In this document: in pieces, positions 8,031 to 16,874 of the stretch
How the letters are laid out: each line of letters begins with the position of its first letter
Numbering within the stretch: position 1 is the stretch's first letter
Origin: Thermoproteota archaeon
Lineage (GTDB): Archaea; Thermoproteota; Bathyarchaeia; Bathyarchaeales; Bathycorpusculaceae
NCBI GenBank assembly: GCA_012513715.1
Contig: JAAZBP010000010.1
Span: 1 to 34,019, forward strand
Length of the DNA stretch: 34,019 nt
Direction: 5' to 3'
Program-made: the position numbers and the translations under genes
The notes under the pieces: model-generated
Database searches by the model: none
Seen by the model: the letters and a program-made list of their open reading frames with translations, nothing else
What the model was told of the DNA's origin: nothing

Positions 8031-8822
8031 ATGAACGTAGGTAAAACGCGCAGACTTAAAAGAATCATGCAAAAAGATCATCGTACAGTGATTGTCCCTA
8101 TGGATCATGGCGTAACCATAGGTCCGATTCATGGAATAACTAATATGCAAATAATTACTAATCAACTTACAGCGGGCAATGTTGACGCTATCCTTGTTCA
8201 TAAAGGAATAGCTAAAACTATTGATGTGGATCGCGCAGGTTTAATTGTAATGCTCTCCGGTATGTCTAATCTTAGTCCCAACGTAGACGAGAAAGTTCAA
8301 GTGTGTAGTGTCCAAGAGGCAGTTCGTATAGGTGCAGACGCAGTATCAGTACACGTTAACGTGGGTGCGCAATACGAAGATAAAATGTTGAAGCATCTCG
8401 GGCGAGTTTCTGAAGAATGTGACATTTTTGGCATTCCACTTTTGGCTATGATGTATCCCCGGGGTCCAAAAATTCAAAGCGAACATGATGCAACTGTAGT
8501 TGCTCATGCAGCTCGAGTTGGCGCAGAATTAGGCGCAGATATTATTAAAACCAACTATACAGGTGACATTGACACCTTTAAAGGTGTAATTGAAAGCTGC
8601 CCTGTGCCTATCGTAATCGCAGGCGGACCGAAATGTAAATCACCTCAGGAAGTACTACAAACAACGTCTGATGCTCTGGTAGCAGGAGCAGCTGGTCTCT
8701 CAATTGGACGAAATGTATTCCAATTCGAAAACCCAACTAGAATAACAAAAGCACTATCAGCAATTGTTCATGAAAACGCTTCGGTAGAAAAAGCGATTAA
8801 AATTATTGGTGAAAAAAGTTGA
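8031..8822 (+). CDS. aroA': 2-amino-3,7-dideoxy-D-threo-hept-6-ulosonate (ADTH) synthase
   Basis: First dedicated step of the archaeal shikimate pathway: condenses aspartate semialdehyde with a deoxyhexose-derived sugar phosphate to give ADTH, replacing DAHP synthase. The 263 residues form a class I aldolase barrel of the FbaB/DeoC type. MDHG at 24-27 supplies the active-site Asp25, MYPRG at 141-145 the Tyr142, and IIKTNY at 171-176 the Schiff-base Lys173. Archaeal fructose-bisphosphate aldolases of this family look similar; the immediate neighbour DHQ synthase II and the aromatic operon decide for ADTH synthase. The ATG follows a GAGGATG ribosome site, 13 bp after aspartokinase. The stop overlaps the next start in TTGA. 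Confidence 0.93.
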   Translation: MNVGKTRRLKRIMQKDHRTVIVPMDHGVTIGPIHGITNMQIITNQLTAGNVDAILVHKGIAKTIDVDRAGLIVMLSGMSNLSPNVDEKVQVCSVQEAVRIGADAVSVHVNVGAQYEDKMLKHLGRVSEECDIFGIPLLAMMYPRGPKIQSEHDATVVAHAARVGAELGADIIKTNYTGDIDTFKGVIESCPVPIVIAGGPKCKSPQEVLQTTSDALVAGAAGLSIGRNVFQFENPTRITKALSAIVHENASVEKAIKIIGEKS

Positions 8823-9841
8823 AGGAACTTTGGGTAGAACTAGATAAAAACTATAGAAAAGACGATTTGCTTCCTCTTGTAAAGCAATATGGTGATGCAA
8901 TTCTTCAAGGGGGCATTCTGCGTTTAATAAAAAGCGATGAGGCACTCAATGTTTTATCTGGAAAAGATGATGGAATTCTTCAACAGGATTTGAAAAATAA
9001 AGTAGTAAAAATTTCTATCATTGACAAAGAAACCGAGAATTTAACTGTTAAAATTGCCGACAAAGGCGCTAGATATTTAGTAATAAGCTGTGCAAATTGG
9101 CGAATCATTCCTTTAGAAAATCTCATCGCCAGAACAAAGGGTAAAAGTAAACTTATTGCTGAAGTAGAAACTTCTGAGGAAGCAAAAATAGCAATAGAAA
9201 CACTTGAACTGGGAACTGATGGTGTATTATTAAAAACTTCTTATTCAGACGAAATTCTGAAAACAGTATCAATAGTAAAACCTGAGGCATTGAAACTTGA
9301 ACTGAAAACTGCAAAAATCACCTGTATAAAACCAATTAGCACTGGCGCTAGAGTATGTGTTGATACCTGTGATATGATGCAGACAGGTGAAGGAATGCTA
9401 GTGGGTAGCCAAAGTGCTGGGCTTTTTTTAATTGAAGCAGAGGTCAACGAAAACCCCTACGTAGCTTCTAGACCTTTCAGAGTAAACGCAGGTTCTTTAT
9501 CAATGTACACTTTAGCAACACTACAGACTACTCGTTATCTCTCTGAACTAAAGGCAGGCGACGAAGTTATCATTGTAAATCGTGAAGGTAAAACACGCAA
9601 AGCTAACGTCGGAAGAATAAAAATTGAAATTCGTCCTCTGGTCCTTCTCGAAGCCCAAGTGGAAGGAAAAACAATAAAGACAATTCTTCAAAATGCAGAA
9701 ACAATCCGTGTAGTTACTTCAACATCGTCAAAGCCAGTAACAGAACTACAACCTAACGATGAAGTCATAGTTTATCTAGCTGCAAAGGGAGGACGACACT
9801 TCGGAATAAATGTATCCGAAGAAACGGTGATTGAAAAGTGA
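8819..9841 (+). CDS. aroB': 3-Dehydroquinate synthase II
   Basis: Oxidatively deaminates and cyclises ADTH to 3-dehydroquinate using NAD, the second archaeal-specific step; it is unrelated to bacterial AroB. The 340-residue length is typical. Recognisable segments are [12 protein letters not shown] at 91-102 and [20 protein letters not shown] at 182-201, followed by a C-terminal beta-rich half. The TTG start overlaps the aroA' stop (TTGA) and no ATG or GTG lies near the conserved N-terminus [12 protein letters not shown]. Its own stop overlaps the next start in GTGA, so coupling along this stretch is likely. Confidence 0.96.
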   Translation: MKELWVELDKNYRKDDLLPLVKQYGDAILQGGILRLIKSDEALNVLSGKDDGILQQDLKNKVVKISIIDKETENLTVKIADKGARYLVISCANWRIIPLENLIARTKGKSKLIAEVETSEEAKIAIETLELGTDGVLLKTSYSDEILKTVSIVKPEALKLELKTAKITCIKPISTGARVCVDTCDMMQTGEGMLVGSQSAGLFLIEAEVNENPYVASRPFRVNAGSLSMYTLATLQTTRYLSELKAGDEVIIVNREGKTRKANVGRIKIEIRPLVLLEAQVEGKTIKTILQNAETIRVVTSTSSKPVTELQPNDEVIVYLAAKGGRHFGINVSEETVIEK

Positions 9842-10521
9842 CTCCGAGAATCTGCGTTTCGATTCTCCCAAGGAACCTGATTGAAGCATTAGATTTAATT
9901 GAGAAAGCAGAGAATTCAAAAGCAGACTTTATAGAAGTCCGTTTTGACCTTCTAAAAGAAGCAATTAACCTGTCTGAACTTGTAAAAAGCACAAAGATTC
10001 CTTTAATAGCTACAAACAAATTACAAAGCGAAAACGGGTTTTTCTCAGGTTCAGAAATTGATCGACAGCGTATTCTGTTCGCTGCAGCAAAAAATGATTT
10101 CTCATATGTTGATATAGATTTTATGAGTCCATTACGGGATGAAACAGTGAAAACATTGAAAGATTTCCACGTTAAGTCAATTGTTTCTTACCACAACTTC
10201 CATCAAGTTTTGCCTGTTTCAAAAATGGAGAAAATCTTAGACGAACAGATTAATATTGGCGCTAATATTTGCAAAATTATTCTTACCGCAAATGAAATCG
10301 AAGATAATTTCTCTGTTCTTAGTTTTGTCTCTTTTGCTTCAATCAAAGCTAAGATAGTCTGTTTCTGCATGGGTAAACACGGAAAAATCTCAAGGGTTCT
10401 CTCACCTGCTCTTGGCGGCTTTTTCACTTTTGCTTCTCTTGACTCTGGTAGTGAAACTGCAAACGGGCAAATGAGTATTAGAGAAATGCAAACAGTATAC
10501 AATATGTTGGGGATACAATAA
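9838..10521 (+). CDS. aroD: 3-Dehydroquinate dehydratase, type I
   Basis: Removes water from 3-dehydroquinate to give 3-dehydroshikimate through a Schiff base. The 227 residues form the type I barrel: EVRFD at 33-37, the general-base His119 in SYHNF, the Schiff-base Lys146 in ICKI, and the substrate-binding Arg186 in GKISRVL. The GTG start overlaps the preceding stop by 4 bp, and the TAA shares one base with the aroE ATG. Length and residues are those of a working enzyme. Confidence 0.96.
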   Translation: MTPRICVSILPRNLIEALDLIEKAENSKADFIEVRFDLLKEAINLSELVKSTKIPLIATNKLQSENGFFSGSEIDRQRILFAAAKNDFSYVDIDFMSPLRDETVKTLKDFHVKSIVSYHNFHQVLPVSKMEKILDEQINIGANICKIILTANEIEDNFSVLSFVSFASIKAKIVCFCMGKHGKISRVLSPALGGFFTFASLDSGSETANGQMSIREMQTVYNMLGIQ

Positions 10522-11378
10522 TGATTATTACAGGGAAAACTAGGGCTTGTGGAGTTATCGGTGACCCGATAAATCATTCTTTGAGCCCAATAATACAAAA
10601 TGCTGCTTTTGAGGCTGTTGATCTCAACTTCGTTTTTTTAGCCTACAAAGTAAAAACTTCTGGTTTAGAAGATGCAGTAAATGGTGCCCGTGCCCTCAAC
10701 ATACGTGGCTTAAACGTAACTATGCCTCACAAGACCAGAATTATTGATTTTTTAGATAGAATTGATTTATCTGCCCAAATCATCAAATCAGTCAACACGG
10801 TTTTGAATAAAGAAAATTTGCTTTTCGGTTTCAACACTGATGGTGTTGGTGCACTAAGAGCTTTGAAGGAAAATGGTGTTGAACCTAAAGGAAGAAAAGT
10901 TCTTTTACTTGGTGCTGGCGGAGCTGCAAGAGCAGTAGCTTACACCCTTGCTAAGGAAGCCGATGAGTTAGTAGTGCTAAATCGAACAGTCAAATCATCC
11001 CATAATTTAGCCAAGTTGTTAGAAAAAACAGTTGGCAAGAAAGTGGTTGCAGGTTCACTTTCGATAAGCGATATTCAAAGAAACCTTCAAGACTCTGACA
11101 TTTTAATTAACGCTACATCAGTAGGTATGAAACCTAAACCTCAAGAAAGTCCAGTCCCAATTAAACTATTACGACGTGATTTATCAGTCATGGATATAGT
11201 TTATAATCCAATAGAAACACGTTTGATAAAGGATGCCAAATCAATGGGTGCAGTTGTGATAGGTGGTATTGAAATGCTAATCTATCAGGGTGCTGCATCT
11301 TTTGAAATCTGGACTGGTAAGTCAGCACCTATTCAAGTAATGAAAAAAGCAGCTCTAAGTCACTTAAGGAAAGTGTAA
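10521..11378 (+). CDS. aroE: Shikimate dehydrogenase
   Basis: Reduces 3-dehydroshikimate to shikimate with NADPH. In this 285-residue protein the substrate domain shows NHSLSP at 18-23, the catalytic Lys71 in NVTMPHKT and Asp107 in FNTDG. The nucleotide domain shows GAGGAARA at 131-138 and NRT at 154-156, a motif typical of NADP binding. The C-terminus carries the usual GIEMLIYQGAASFEIWTG segment. ATG is fixed by the one-base overlap with aroD. Three bases separate its stop from the TTG of the shikimate kinase. Confidence 0.97.
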   Translation: MIITGKTRACGVIGDPINHSLSPIIQNAAFEAVDLNFVFLAYKVKTSGLEDAVNGARALNIRGLNVTMPHKTRIIDFLDRIDLSAQIIKSVNTVLNKENLLFGFNTDGVGALRALKENGVEPKGRKVLLLGAGGAARAVAYTLAKEADELVVLNRTVKSSHNLAKLLEKTVGKKVVAGSLSISDIQRNLQDSDILINATSVGMKPKPQESPVPIKLLRRDLSVMDIVYNPIETRLIKDAKSMGAVVIGGIEMLIYQGAASFEIWTGKSAPIQVMKKAALSHLRKV

Positions 11379-11381
11379 TAT

Positions 11382-12251
11382 TTGAGTGGAAAAGCTACAG
11401 CTTTAGCTTATGGTGCAGCAACTGTTGTTAATGCTATTGCATTGGGGAAGGGCGCTGCGTTTGGTGTTAATCTATGGACAAAAGCTGAAGTGGAGTTAAC
11501 TAACGAGCCGAATGTTATTACAGTAAATATAGTTTCTGACCCAAAAGAAAGCACGTTGCTAGTGGAAAAAACTGTTCAAATAGTACTAAACAAGTTTGGT
11601 TTAGCGAACTGTTTCGGTGCAAGAGTCAAAACTGAATCAAACATACCTGCTGCTAGAGGCTTAAAAAGTAGTAGCGTAGCTGCGAATGCGACTGCACTAT
11701 CAACAGTTGCAGCGTTAGGCAAGAAGTTAGACGACTTGGAAATCATCAGGATTGGTGTTGAAGCAGCTTTCAAAGCTAAGGTGACTGTTACCGGAGCTTT
11801 TGACGATGCATGTGCTTCATTCTTCGGTGGAGCAGTAATAACTGATAACCTAAATCAGAAAATTATCAGACAGCAAAAATTACCTGATGATTTACTGGTC
11901 ATGTTTCATGTGCCACACCAAAAAGAATACACAATAAACTCAGATGTTGAAAGACTCAAAACCGTTAAGCCATTAGTAGAATTAGCTTTCGAGTTAGCTT
12001 TGAAAGGTAATTTATGGGATGCATTAACACTTAACGGTTTAGTTTATTCTGCAGCATCGAATATGAACAGTAAAATAGCTATTGATGCATTAGCTGCTGG
12101 TGCCGTAGCGGCTGGATTATGTGGTAAAGGCCCTGCTGTGGCAGTTGTAACTTCAAATTATTATGTCGATAAAGTGCGCGCATCTCTCCAAAAATATGAA
12201 GGTGAAATTATTACTGCACACTTTAACAGTGAAAAAGCTAAGGTGTTATAG
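11382..12251 (+). CDS. aroK: Shikimate kinase, archaeal GHMP type
   Basis: Phosphorylates shikimate at O3 with ATP. It belongs to the GHMP kinase superfamily rather than the bacterial NMP-kinase-like AroK, a hallmark of archaea. The ATP loop IPAARGLKSSSVAANA is at 88-103, and TGAFDDACASFFGG at about 137-150 is the family's second conserved block; GLCGKGPAVAVV near 250 is the third. The 289-residue length is typical. It starts with TTG 3 bp after aroE, with AAGGA in the aroE tail as a possible ribosome site. Confidence 0.95.
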   Translation: MSGKATALAYGAATVVNAIALGKGAAFGVNLWTKAEVELTNEPNVITVNIVSDPKESTLLVEKTVQIVLNKFGLANCFGARVKTESNIPAARGLKSSSVAANATALSTVAALGKKLDDLEIIRIGVEAAFKAKVTVTGAFDDACASFFGGAVITDNLNQKIIRQQKLPDDLLVMFHVPHQKEYTINSDVERLKTVKPLVELAFELALKGNLWDALTLNGLVYSAASNMNSKIAIDALAAGAVAAGLCGKGPAVAVVTSNYYVDKVRASLQKYEGEIITAHFNSEKAKVL

Positions 12252-12254
12252 CAC

Positions 12255-13541
12255 ATGGTAACTGTGGTAATTAGTAAAGCTGATGCATTAAATGGTGAAG
12301 TTTTTGCTCCATCGTCTAAGTCTTACACTCAACGTATGGTAATTGCAGCTGCTTTGTCGGGTGGTCAATCTAAAGTTTTTAATCCTCTTTTTTCTGAAGA
12401 TACCGAGGCAACGCTGCGGGCAGTAACTGCTTTAGGCGCAGAATATAAATCTCAAGATGGCTACTGGTTAATAACTGGAACTGGTCAGTTAAACTCTGCA
12501 GAAAAACCAATTGATTGTGGCGAATCAGGTGCAACATTGCGTTTTATGATACCAATTGCCGCTCTTGCTCTTGGGCCTTCAACATTGCTTTTTCACGGTT
12601 CATTTAAAAGGCGACCAGTTGAACCATTAATTGAAAGCCTAAAACAGTTAGGTACTGCTGCAACCACAAGTGAGCAAGCTGATTTAGGCTCTATTTACGT
12701 GGAAGGTGGTGGAATTGTTGGTGGCAAAACAAACATTGCTGGTGACATAAGTTCACAATTCATCTCTGGGCTTCTTTTTGCATGTCCAATGGCAAAAAAT
12801 GATACAGAAATCAACATTACCTCACCTTTAGAGTCGTCAGTCTATGTTAATATGACTGAATCTGTTCTCAATAAACACAAAATTTCGGTGAATATTGACC
12901 GCAATAAAATAATTATTCCCTCTAAACAGAAGTATTCTCCTGTAGATGATGTTGTTCCTGGAGACTTTTCTTCAGCCGCTTTCCTTTTAGCGGCAGCAGC
13001 AATCACCAAGTCCAACGTTACAATACACAATCTTAATACTGGATCTGTGCAGGGTGACAAAGCGATTTTAGAAATACTGAAGAAAGTAGGTGTCGATGTT
13101 ATAGTTGGCAATGATTGTGTTAAGATTTCGGGGTCTGTTAAAAATTTGTCTCCAATTGATATCAACGTAAAAAATATTCCTGATCTCGTTCCAGTAATCA
13201 CTGTTTTAGCCTGTTACGCTACAGGTACATCAAGAATTTATGGTGCTGGTAGGCTTCGATTAAAGGAGTCTGATAGGTTACAAGCTTTGTATGAAGAGTT
13301 TCGGAAGATGGGCGCTAATATTGAAGTAACTAACGATGGTTTGACTGTTATCGGTGAAAAACCTTTACACGGGGCAATTATTGACCCGCATAATGACCAT
13401 AGAATTGCAATGGCTTGTACGGTTGCGGCATTATTAGCTGAAGGCAAAACAACAATTCAAAATGCAGAATGCATTAGAAAGTCTTATCCACAGTTTTACA
13501 CTCATCTAAAACAATTAGGAGCTGAAATAGTTGGTAAGTAA
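12255..13541 (+). CDS. aroA: 3-Phosphoshikimate 1-carboxyvinyltransferase (EPSP synthase)
   Basis: Transfers the enolpyruvyl group of PEP to shikimate 3-phosphate. The 428 residues include Lys22 in the APSSKSYTQR motif, GESGATLRFM for PEP binding, the shikimate-binding DISSQFISGLL, RLKESDRL, and DPHNDHRIAMAC near the C-terminus. ATG follows the kinase by 3 bp. The 3' end overlaps aroC by 11 bp. All catalytic blocks are present, so it should be functional. Confidence 0.97.
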   Translation: MVTVVISKADALNGEVFAPSSKSYTQRMVIAAALSGGQSKVFNPLFSEDTEATLRAVTALGAEYKSQDGYWLITGTGQLNSAEKPIDCGESGATLRFMIPIAALALGPSTLLFHGSFKRRPVEPLIESLKQLGTAATTSEQADLGSIYVEGGGIVGGKTNIAGDISSQFISGLLFACPMAKNDTEINITSPLESSVYVNMTESVLNKHKISVNIDRNKIIIPSKQKYSPVDDVVPGDFSSAAFLLAAAAITKSNVTIHNLNTGSVQGDKAILEILKKVGVDVIVGNDCVKISGSVKNLSPIDINVKNIPDLVPVITVLACYATGTSRIYGAGRLRLKESDRLQALYEEFRKMGANIEVTNDGLTVIGEKPLHGAIIDPHNDHRIAMACTVAALLAEGKTTIQNAECIRKSYPQFYTHLKQLGAEIVGK

Positions 13542-14625
13542 CTCTTTAGGCAAATCTTTTACAGTCACAACTTTTGGTGAAAGTCACGGTCCAGTTATAG
13601 GCTTAGTTATAGATGGTTGCCCAGCAGGTCTACCCCTCGCTGAAATTGATTTTCAAGAAGAACTTGATAATAGAATCCCTGCTGAACCAAAAATTGTCTC
13701 TCCAAGAGCAGAAAAGGACGTAGCAAAGATTCTCAGCGGAGTCTTTAACGGCTATACTACTGGTGCGCCAATTGCTTTGATAGTTGAGAACAAAGACACT
13801 AATTCAAGTGATTATGAAGCAATAAAAAACACGCCCAGACCTAGTCACTCTGATTATCCAGCTCGATTGAGGTACGGTGGATTTAATGATTACCGTGGTG
13901 GTGGACGCTTTTCCGGAAGAGTGACTGTTGCACTTATAATGGCCGGTGTAGTAGCTAAAAAACTTTTAAATAAACATAAAATCGATGTTTTAGCATATAC
14001 CACTTCTATTGGTCAATTAAAATTAGATAAAAAATTAAGCATCCCAGAAATTCATAAAAATCGCTATGCCACTTCTACAAGATGCCCTGATTTTTCTAGT
14101 TCAGAACTTATGGAAAAAGCTATAATAGCAGCCAAGCAAGCAGGTGACAGTCTCGGCGGAATAATTGAATGTATCGTAATCAATATGCCCGCAGGTGTAG
14201 GAGACCCATTGTTTGATTCATTAGACGCAGACTTAGCTAAGGCTTTATTCTGTGTTCCAGCAGTGAAAGGTGTTGAATTTGGTACGGGCTTTAAATCAGC
14301 TGAACTTAAAGGGTCAGAGAATAATGATGCCTTCATTATTGGAAGTGGAAAGATTGTAACTGAAACAGAAAACGCGGGTGGCGTAATCGGTGGTTTATCT
14401 ACTGGATTGCCCATTGTGATCCGTGTTGCTATCAAACCAACTCCTTCGATTGCTAAGGAACAAAAAACTGTTGACCTTTCAAAGATGCAGAACACAGTAA
14501 TAACGATAAAAGGTAGACATGATCCTTGTGTTGTACCTAAAGCAGTGCCCGCAATTGAGGCGGTTGTTGCCATAACCTTAATTGACCACCTTATACGTTT
14601 AGGTCGAGTGCCTAAGGTTCTTTAG
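13531..14625 (+). CDS. aroC: Chorismate synthase
   Basis: Eliminates phosphate from EPSP to form chorismate and needs reduced FMN. The 364-residue protein has the three family signatures: GESHGPVIGLVIDGCPAG near the N-terminus, RPSHSDYPARLRYGG with YRGGGRFSGR in the middle, and GRHDPCVVPKAVPAIEA near the C-terminus. The TTG start at 13531 has GGAG at 13518-13521 with a 9-base spacer and lies 11 bp inside aroA. No FMN reductase domain is fused, so reduced flavin must come from elsewhere. Confidence 0.97.
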   Translation: MVSNSLGKSFTVTTFGESHGPVIGLVIDGCPAGLPLAEIDFQEELDNRIPAEPKIVSPRAEKDVAKILSGVFNGYTTGAPIALIVENKDTNSSDYEAIKNTPRPSHSDYPARLRYGGFNDYRGGGRFSGRVTVALIMAGVVAKKLLNKHKIDVLAYTTSIGQLKLDKKLSIPEIHKNRYATSTRCPDFSSSELMEKAIIAAKQAGDSLGGIIECIVINMPAGVGDPLFDSLDADLAKALFCVPAVKGVEFGTGFKSAELKGSENNDAFIIGSGKIVTETENAGGVIGGLSTGLPIVIRVAIKPTPSIAKEQKTVDLSKMQNTVITIKGRHDPCVVPKAVPAIEAVVAITLIDHLIRLGRVPKVL

Positions 14626-14636
14626 AGGCACTAAGA

Positions 14637-14897
14637 ATGGATGAAATTGAGCAATTAAGGAAAAAAATAGATGAAATTGACGATAAAATTATTAGTTCGT
14701 TATGTGAGAGAGCCAAGGTGTGTAGAGAAATTGGCGAAGCTAAGAAGAAATACGGCATCCCAATTCGTAACTTAGCTCGAGAAAATGAGGTTTATCAACG
14801 TATAAAAGAAAAAGCTGTACTTTTAGGTCTTGATTCAGATGAAATTCAAGCGGTTTACCGCGAAATAGTTAATATGTGCAGTAGTGTTCAGGTATGA
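14637..14897 (+). CDS. aroQ: Chorismate mutase, AroQ type
   Basis: Rearranges chorismate to prephenate, the branch point for Phe and Tyr. At 86 residues it is a stand-alone helical AroQ-fold mutase: IEQLRKKIDEIDDKI forms helix 1, ERAKVCREIGEAKKK follows, and the conserved tail runs to EIVNMCSS. ATG is preceded by GAGG at 14625-14628 with an 8-base spacer. In many organisms the mutase is fused to TyrA or PheA; here it is free and lies two genes before tyrA. Confidence 0.93.
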   Translation: MDEIEQLRKKIDEIDDKIISSLCERAKVCREIGEAKKKYGIPIRNLARENEVYQRIKEKAVLLGLDSDEIQAVYREIVNMCSSVQV

Positions 14898-14922
14898 AGA
14901 CTCTTAACGGAGAGTTAAACTG

Positions 14923-16002
14923 ATGCTTTATGAGATAAATGAGAAAGCTCTTAAACTTGAAAGCGAAGGAAAAAAAATAATCAGATTGAATATAGGTGAT
15001 CCTGATATGGCTACGCCTCCTGAGATAGTGGAGGCAGCTTACGCTTCTATGAAAGCAGGGAAAACAAAATATTCTTCTTCTTATGGGGAACTAAGTCTGC
15101 GAAAGAAAATTGCAGAGTTGCGTGGAGTTAAACCAGAAAATGTGGTTATCACTCCCGGTTCTAAATGGTCAATATTTGTTACATTATTTTTAATGTTAAA
15201 GAATGGTGGAAACGTCATTATTCCAACACCTTATTGGACTGCTTATGATTTAATAGCTAAAAATATAGGTGCAAAAACTAAACTTTTACGTACTGAGATG
15301 GAAGACGGCTGGAAAGTTGACTTAAATGAACTAGAGAACCTGATAGATAAAGATACTAAAATGATTATTCTCAATAATCCAAATAATCCAACAAGTAAAT
15401 CAATGGATGCAAAAACTTTAGATGGTATAGTCAAATTGGCTAATGAGAAGAAAATTACAATTCTTTCTGACGAAGTATATGGCGCAATTGCTTTCAATGA
15501 AACTAAAAGCATCTTAGATTATGGTAGTGATTCTGATCATATTCTCTCTAACGGTTTCTCTAAAACATTTACAATGACTGGTTGGCGTATCGGTTACATA
15601 ATAGCCAACAAAATGTTCGTAGACAAAGTTACTAAAATAAACCAGATAACATTCAATAACGTGCCTGTCTTTATACAAGACGCCGCACTAAAAGGTTTAG
15701 AATTACGTTCAAAAATAGCTTCTGATATAAAAGCTAAATACAAGCAACGCGCTGATTTGGCAAGTACAAAACTCGAAGCTGCTGGTTTCAAATTTACTAA
15801 GCCTGATGCCCCATTCTATGTTTTTCCAAAACTTGAAGGCTTAGTTTCTGATCAGTTTACCTTAGACCTTCTTGATAAAGGTGTGGCTGTGGCTCCGGGG
15901 AATTCTTTTGGTGAATACCCTGAGCACTTCCGTATTTCTTTAACAGCTCCAGATGACCAAATTGAAGTTGGCATCGATAAAATATGTGAGGCAGTTAAAT
16001 GA
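14923..16002 (+). CDS. PLP aminotransferase, class I/II, probably aromatic or aspartate type
   Basis: A 359-residue fold-type I aminotransferase. It shows the NIGDPDMATPP N-terminal motif at 23-33, NNPNNPTSK at 151-159, SDEVYG at 182-187, the PLP-binding Lys214 in SKTFTMTGWRIGY, and the C-terminal substrate Arg in FRISL. It probably transaminates prephenate or the aromatic keto acids to complete Tyr and Phe synthesis; specificity cannot be decided from sequence alone. The N-terminus is about 15-20 residues shorter than in many relatives, but an in-frame stop at 14905-14907 and GGAGAG at 14909-14914 fix the ATG. Its stop overlaps the tyrA start in ATGA. Confidence 0.9.
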   Translation: MLYEINEKALKLESEGKKIIRLNIGDPDMATPPEIVEAAYASMKAGKTKYSSSYGELSLRKKIAELRGVKPENVVITPGSKWSIFVTLFLMLKNGGNVIIPTPYWTAYDLIAKNIGAKTKLLRTEMEDGWKVDLNELENLIDKDTKMIILNNPNNPTSKSMDAKTLDGIVKLANEKKITILSDEVYGAIAFNETKSILDYGSDSDHILSNGFSKTFTMTGWRIGYIIANKMFVDKVTKINQITFNNVPVFIQDAALKGLELRSKIASDIKAKYKQRADLASTKLEAAGFKFTKPDAPFYVFPKLEGLVSDQFTLDLLDKGVAVAPGNSFGEYPEHFRISLTAPDDQIEVGIDKICEAVK

Positions 16003-16871
16003 GAACCGCCATTCTTGGCGCTGGAAAAATGGGTGTTTGGTTCGCGAAATACTGTAAAAGCAAAGGCGATACAGTGGTTATCGCAGATAGAAATCATACG
16101 AAACTTGAGATTTTAAAAACAGAGTTAGATATTGAAATAGCCAATTTTCCAGCTGCCGTAAAAGGCGCAGATCGTGTGCTAATTTGTGTATCGATTAGTT
16201 CTTTTGAAGAAATTGTTAAAAAGATAAGTTCAGCGATTCACAAAGACCAAGTGATAATGGACATTTGTTCAATTAAAGAATATCCAGTAAACGTGATGCA
16301 TCAGTATCTTAAAGATGCATTAGTGTTAGGTACGCATCCTGTTTTCGGTCCAGGTAGTACAGGGGTTAAGCATAAGGCATATGTACTTACACCTACAAAT
16401 CCCCGGGAAGCAGCTTATGCGGAAGAGTTTAAAAATTGGCTTGAGAAAGAGGGCGCACATGTTTTTATTATGTCTCCTCAGAAACATGATGAATTAATGT
16501 CTCTTATTTTGGGATTACCGCATTTTATTGGTTTAGTTGCTTGTGAAACATTACTATCTCGTCCATCTTTTCTTGAATCAAAAAAGCTGGCAGGTACAAC
16601 TTACCGTATGTTATTTACATTGGCAGAAGCAACTGCGCAAGAAACTCCTGACCTCTATGCGAATGTACAAACAAAACTTAGTGATTTGGGTAACCTTGAA
16701 GAGTCTTTTATTAAAAACGCCCAAGAATGGTTACATTTGATTAAGAAAAAAGATTCAGAAGCGATAATTTCTAGAATGAATCGTCTTAAAACTAAACTAA
16801 TTGAAGTTGATGATGATTATTCCAAATCATATGAAATTATGTATAAAATGTTGGAGTCTACTGAAGAATAG
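15999..16871 (+). CDS. tyrA: Prephenate dehydrogenase (or arogenate dehydrogenase)
   Basis: Oxidatively decarboxylates prephenate (or arogenate) towards tyrosine. The 290-residue protein has an N-terminal Rossmann domain with GAGKMG at 7-12, and Asp30-Arg31 at the end of the second strand. The family motif GTHPVFGPGSTG at 111-122 contains the catalytic-region His113, and LPHFIGLVACETL opens the helical C-terminal domain. No ACT domain is present. It is the last gene of the aromatic operon, and only 3 bp separate its TAG from the convergent pheA stop. Confidence 0.92.
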   Translation: MRTAILGAGKMGVWFAKYCKSKGDTVVIADRNHTKLEILKTELDIEIANFPAAVKGADRVLICVSISSFEEIVKKISSAIHKDQVIMDICSIKEYPVNVMHQYLKDALVLGTHPVFGPGSTGVKHKAYVLTPTNPREAAYAEEFKNWLEKEGAHVFIMSPQKHDELMSLILGLPHFIGLVACETLLSRPSFLESKKLAGTTYRMLFTLAEATAQETPDLYANVQTKLSDLGNLEESFIKNAQEWLHLIKKKDSEAIISRMNRLKTKLIEVDDDYSKSYEIMYKMLESTEE

Positions 16872-16874
16872 TGG

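Noticed and set aside
14064-14573. 169-codon minus-strand frame inside aroC
   Set aside because: It is the antisense shadow of a fully conserved chorismate synthase; composition is biased (Ser, Thr, Ile) and there is no promoter or ribosome site.
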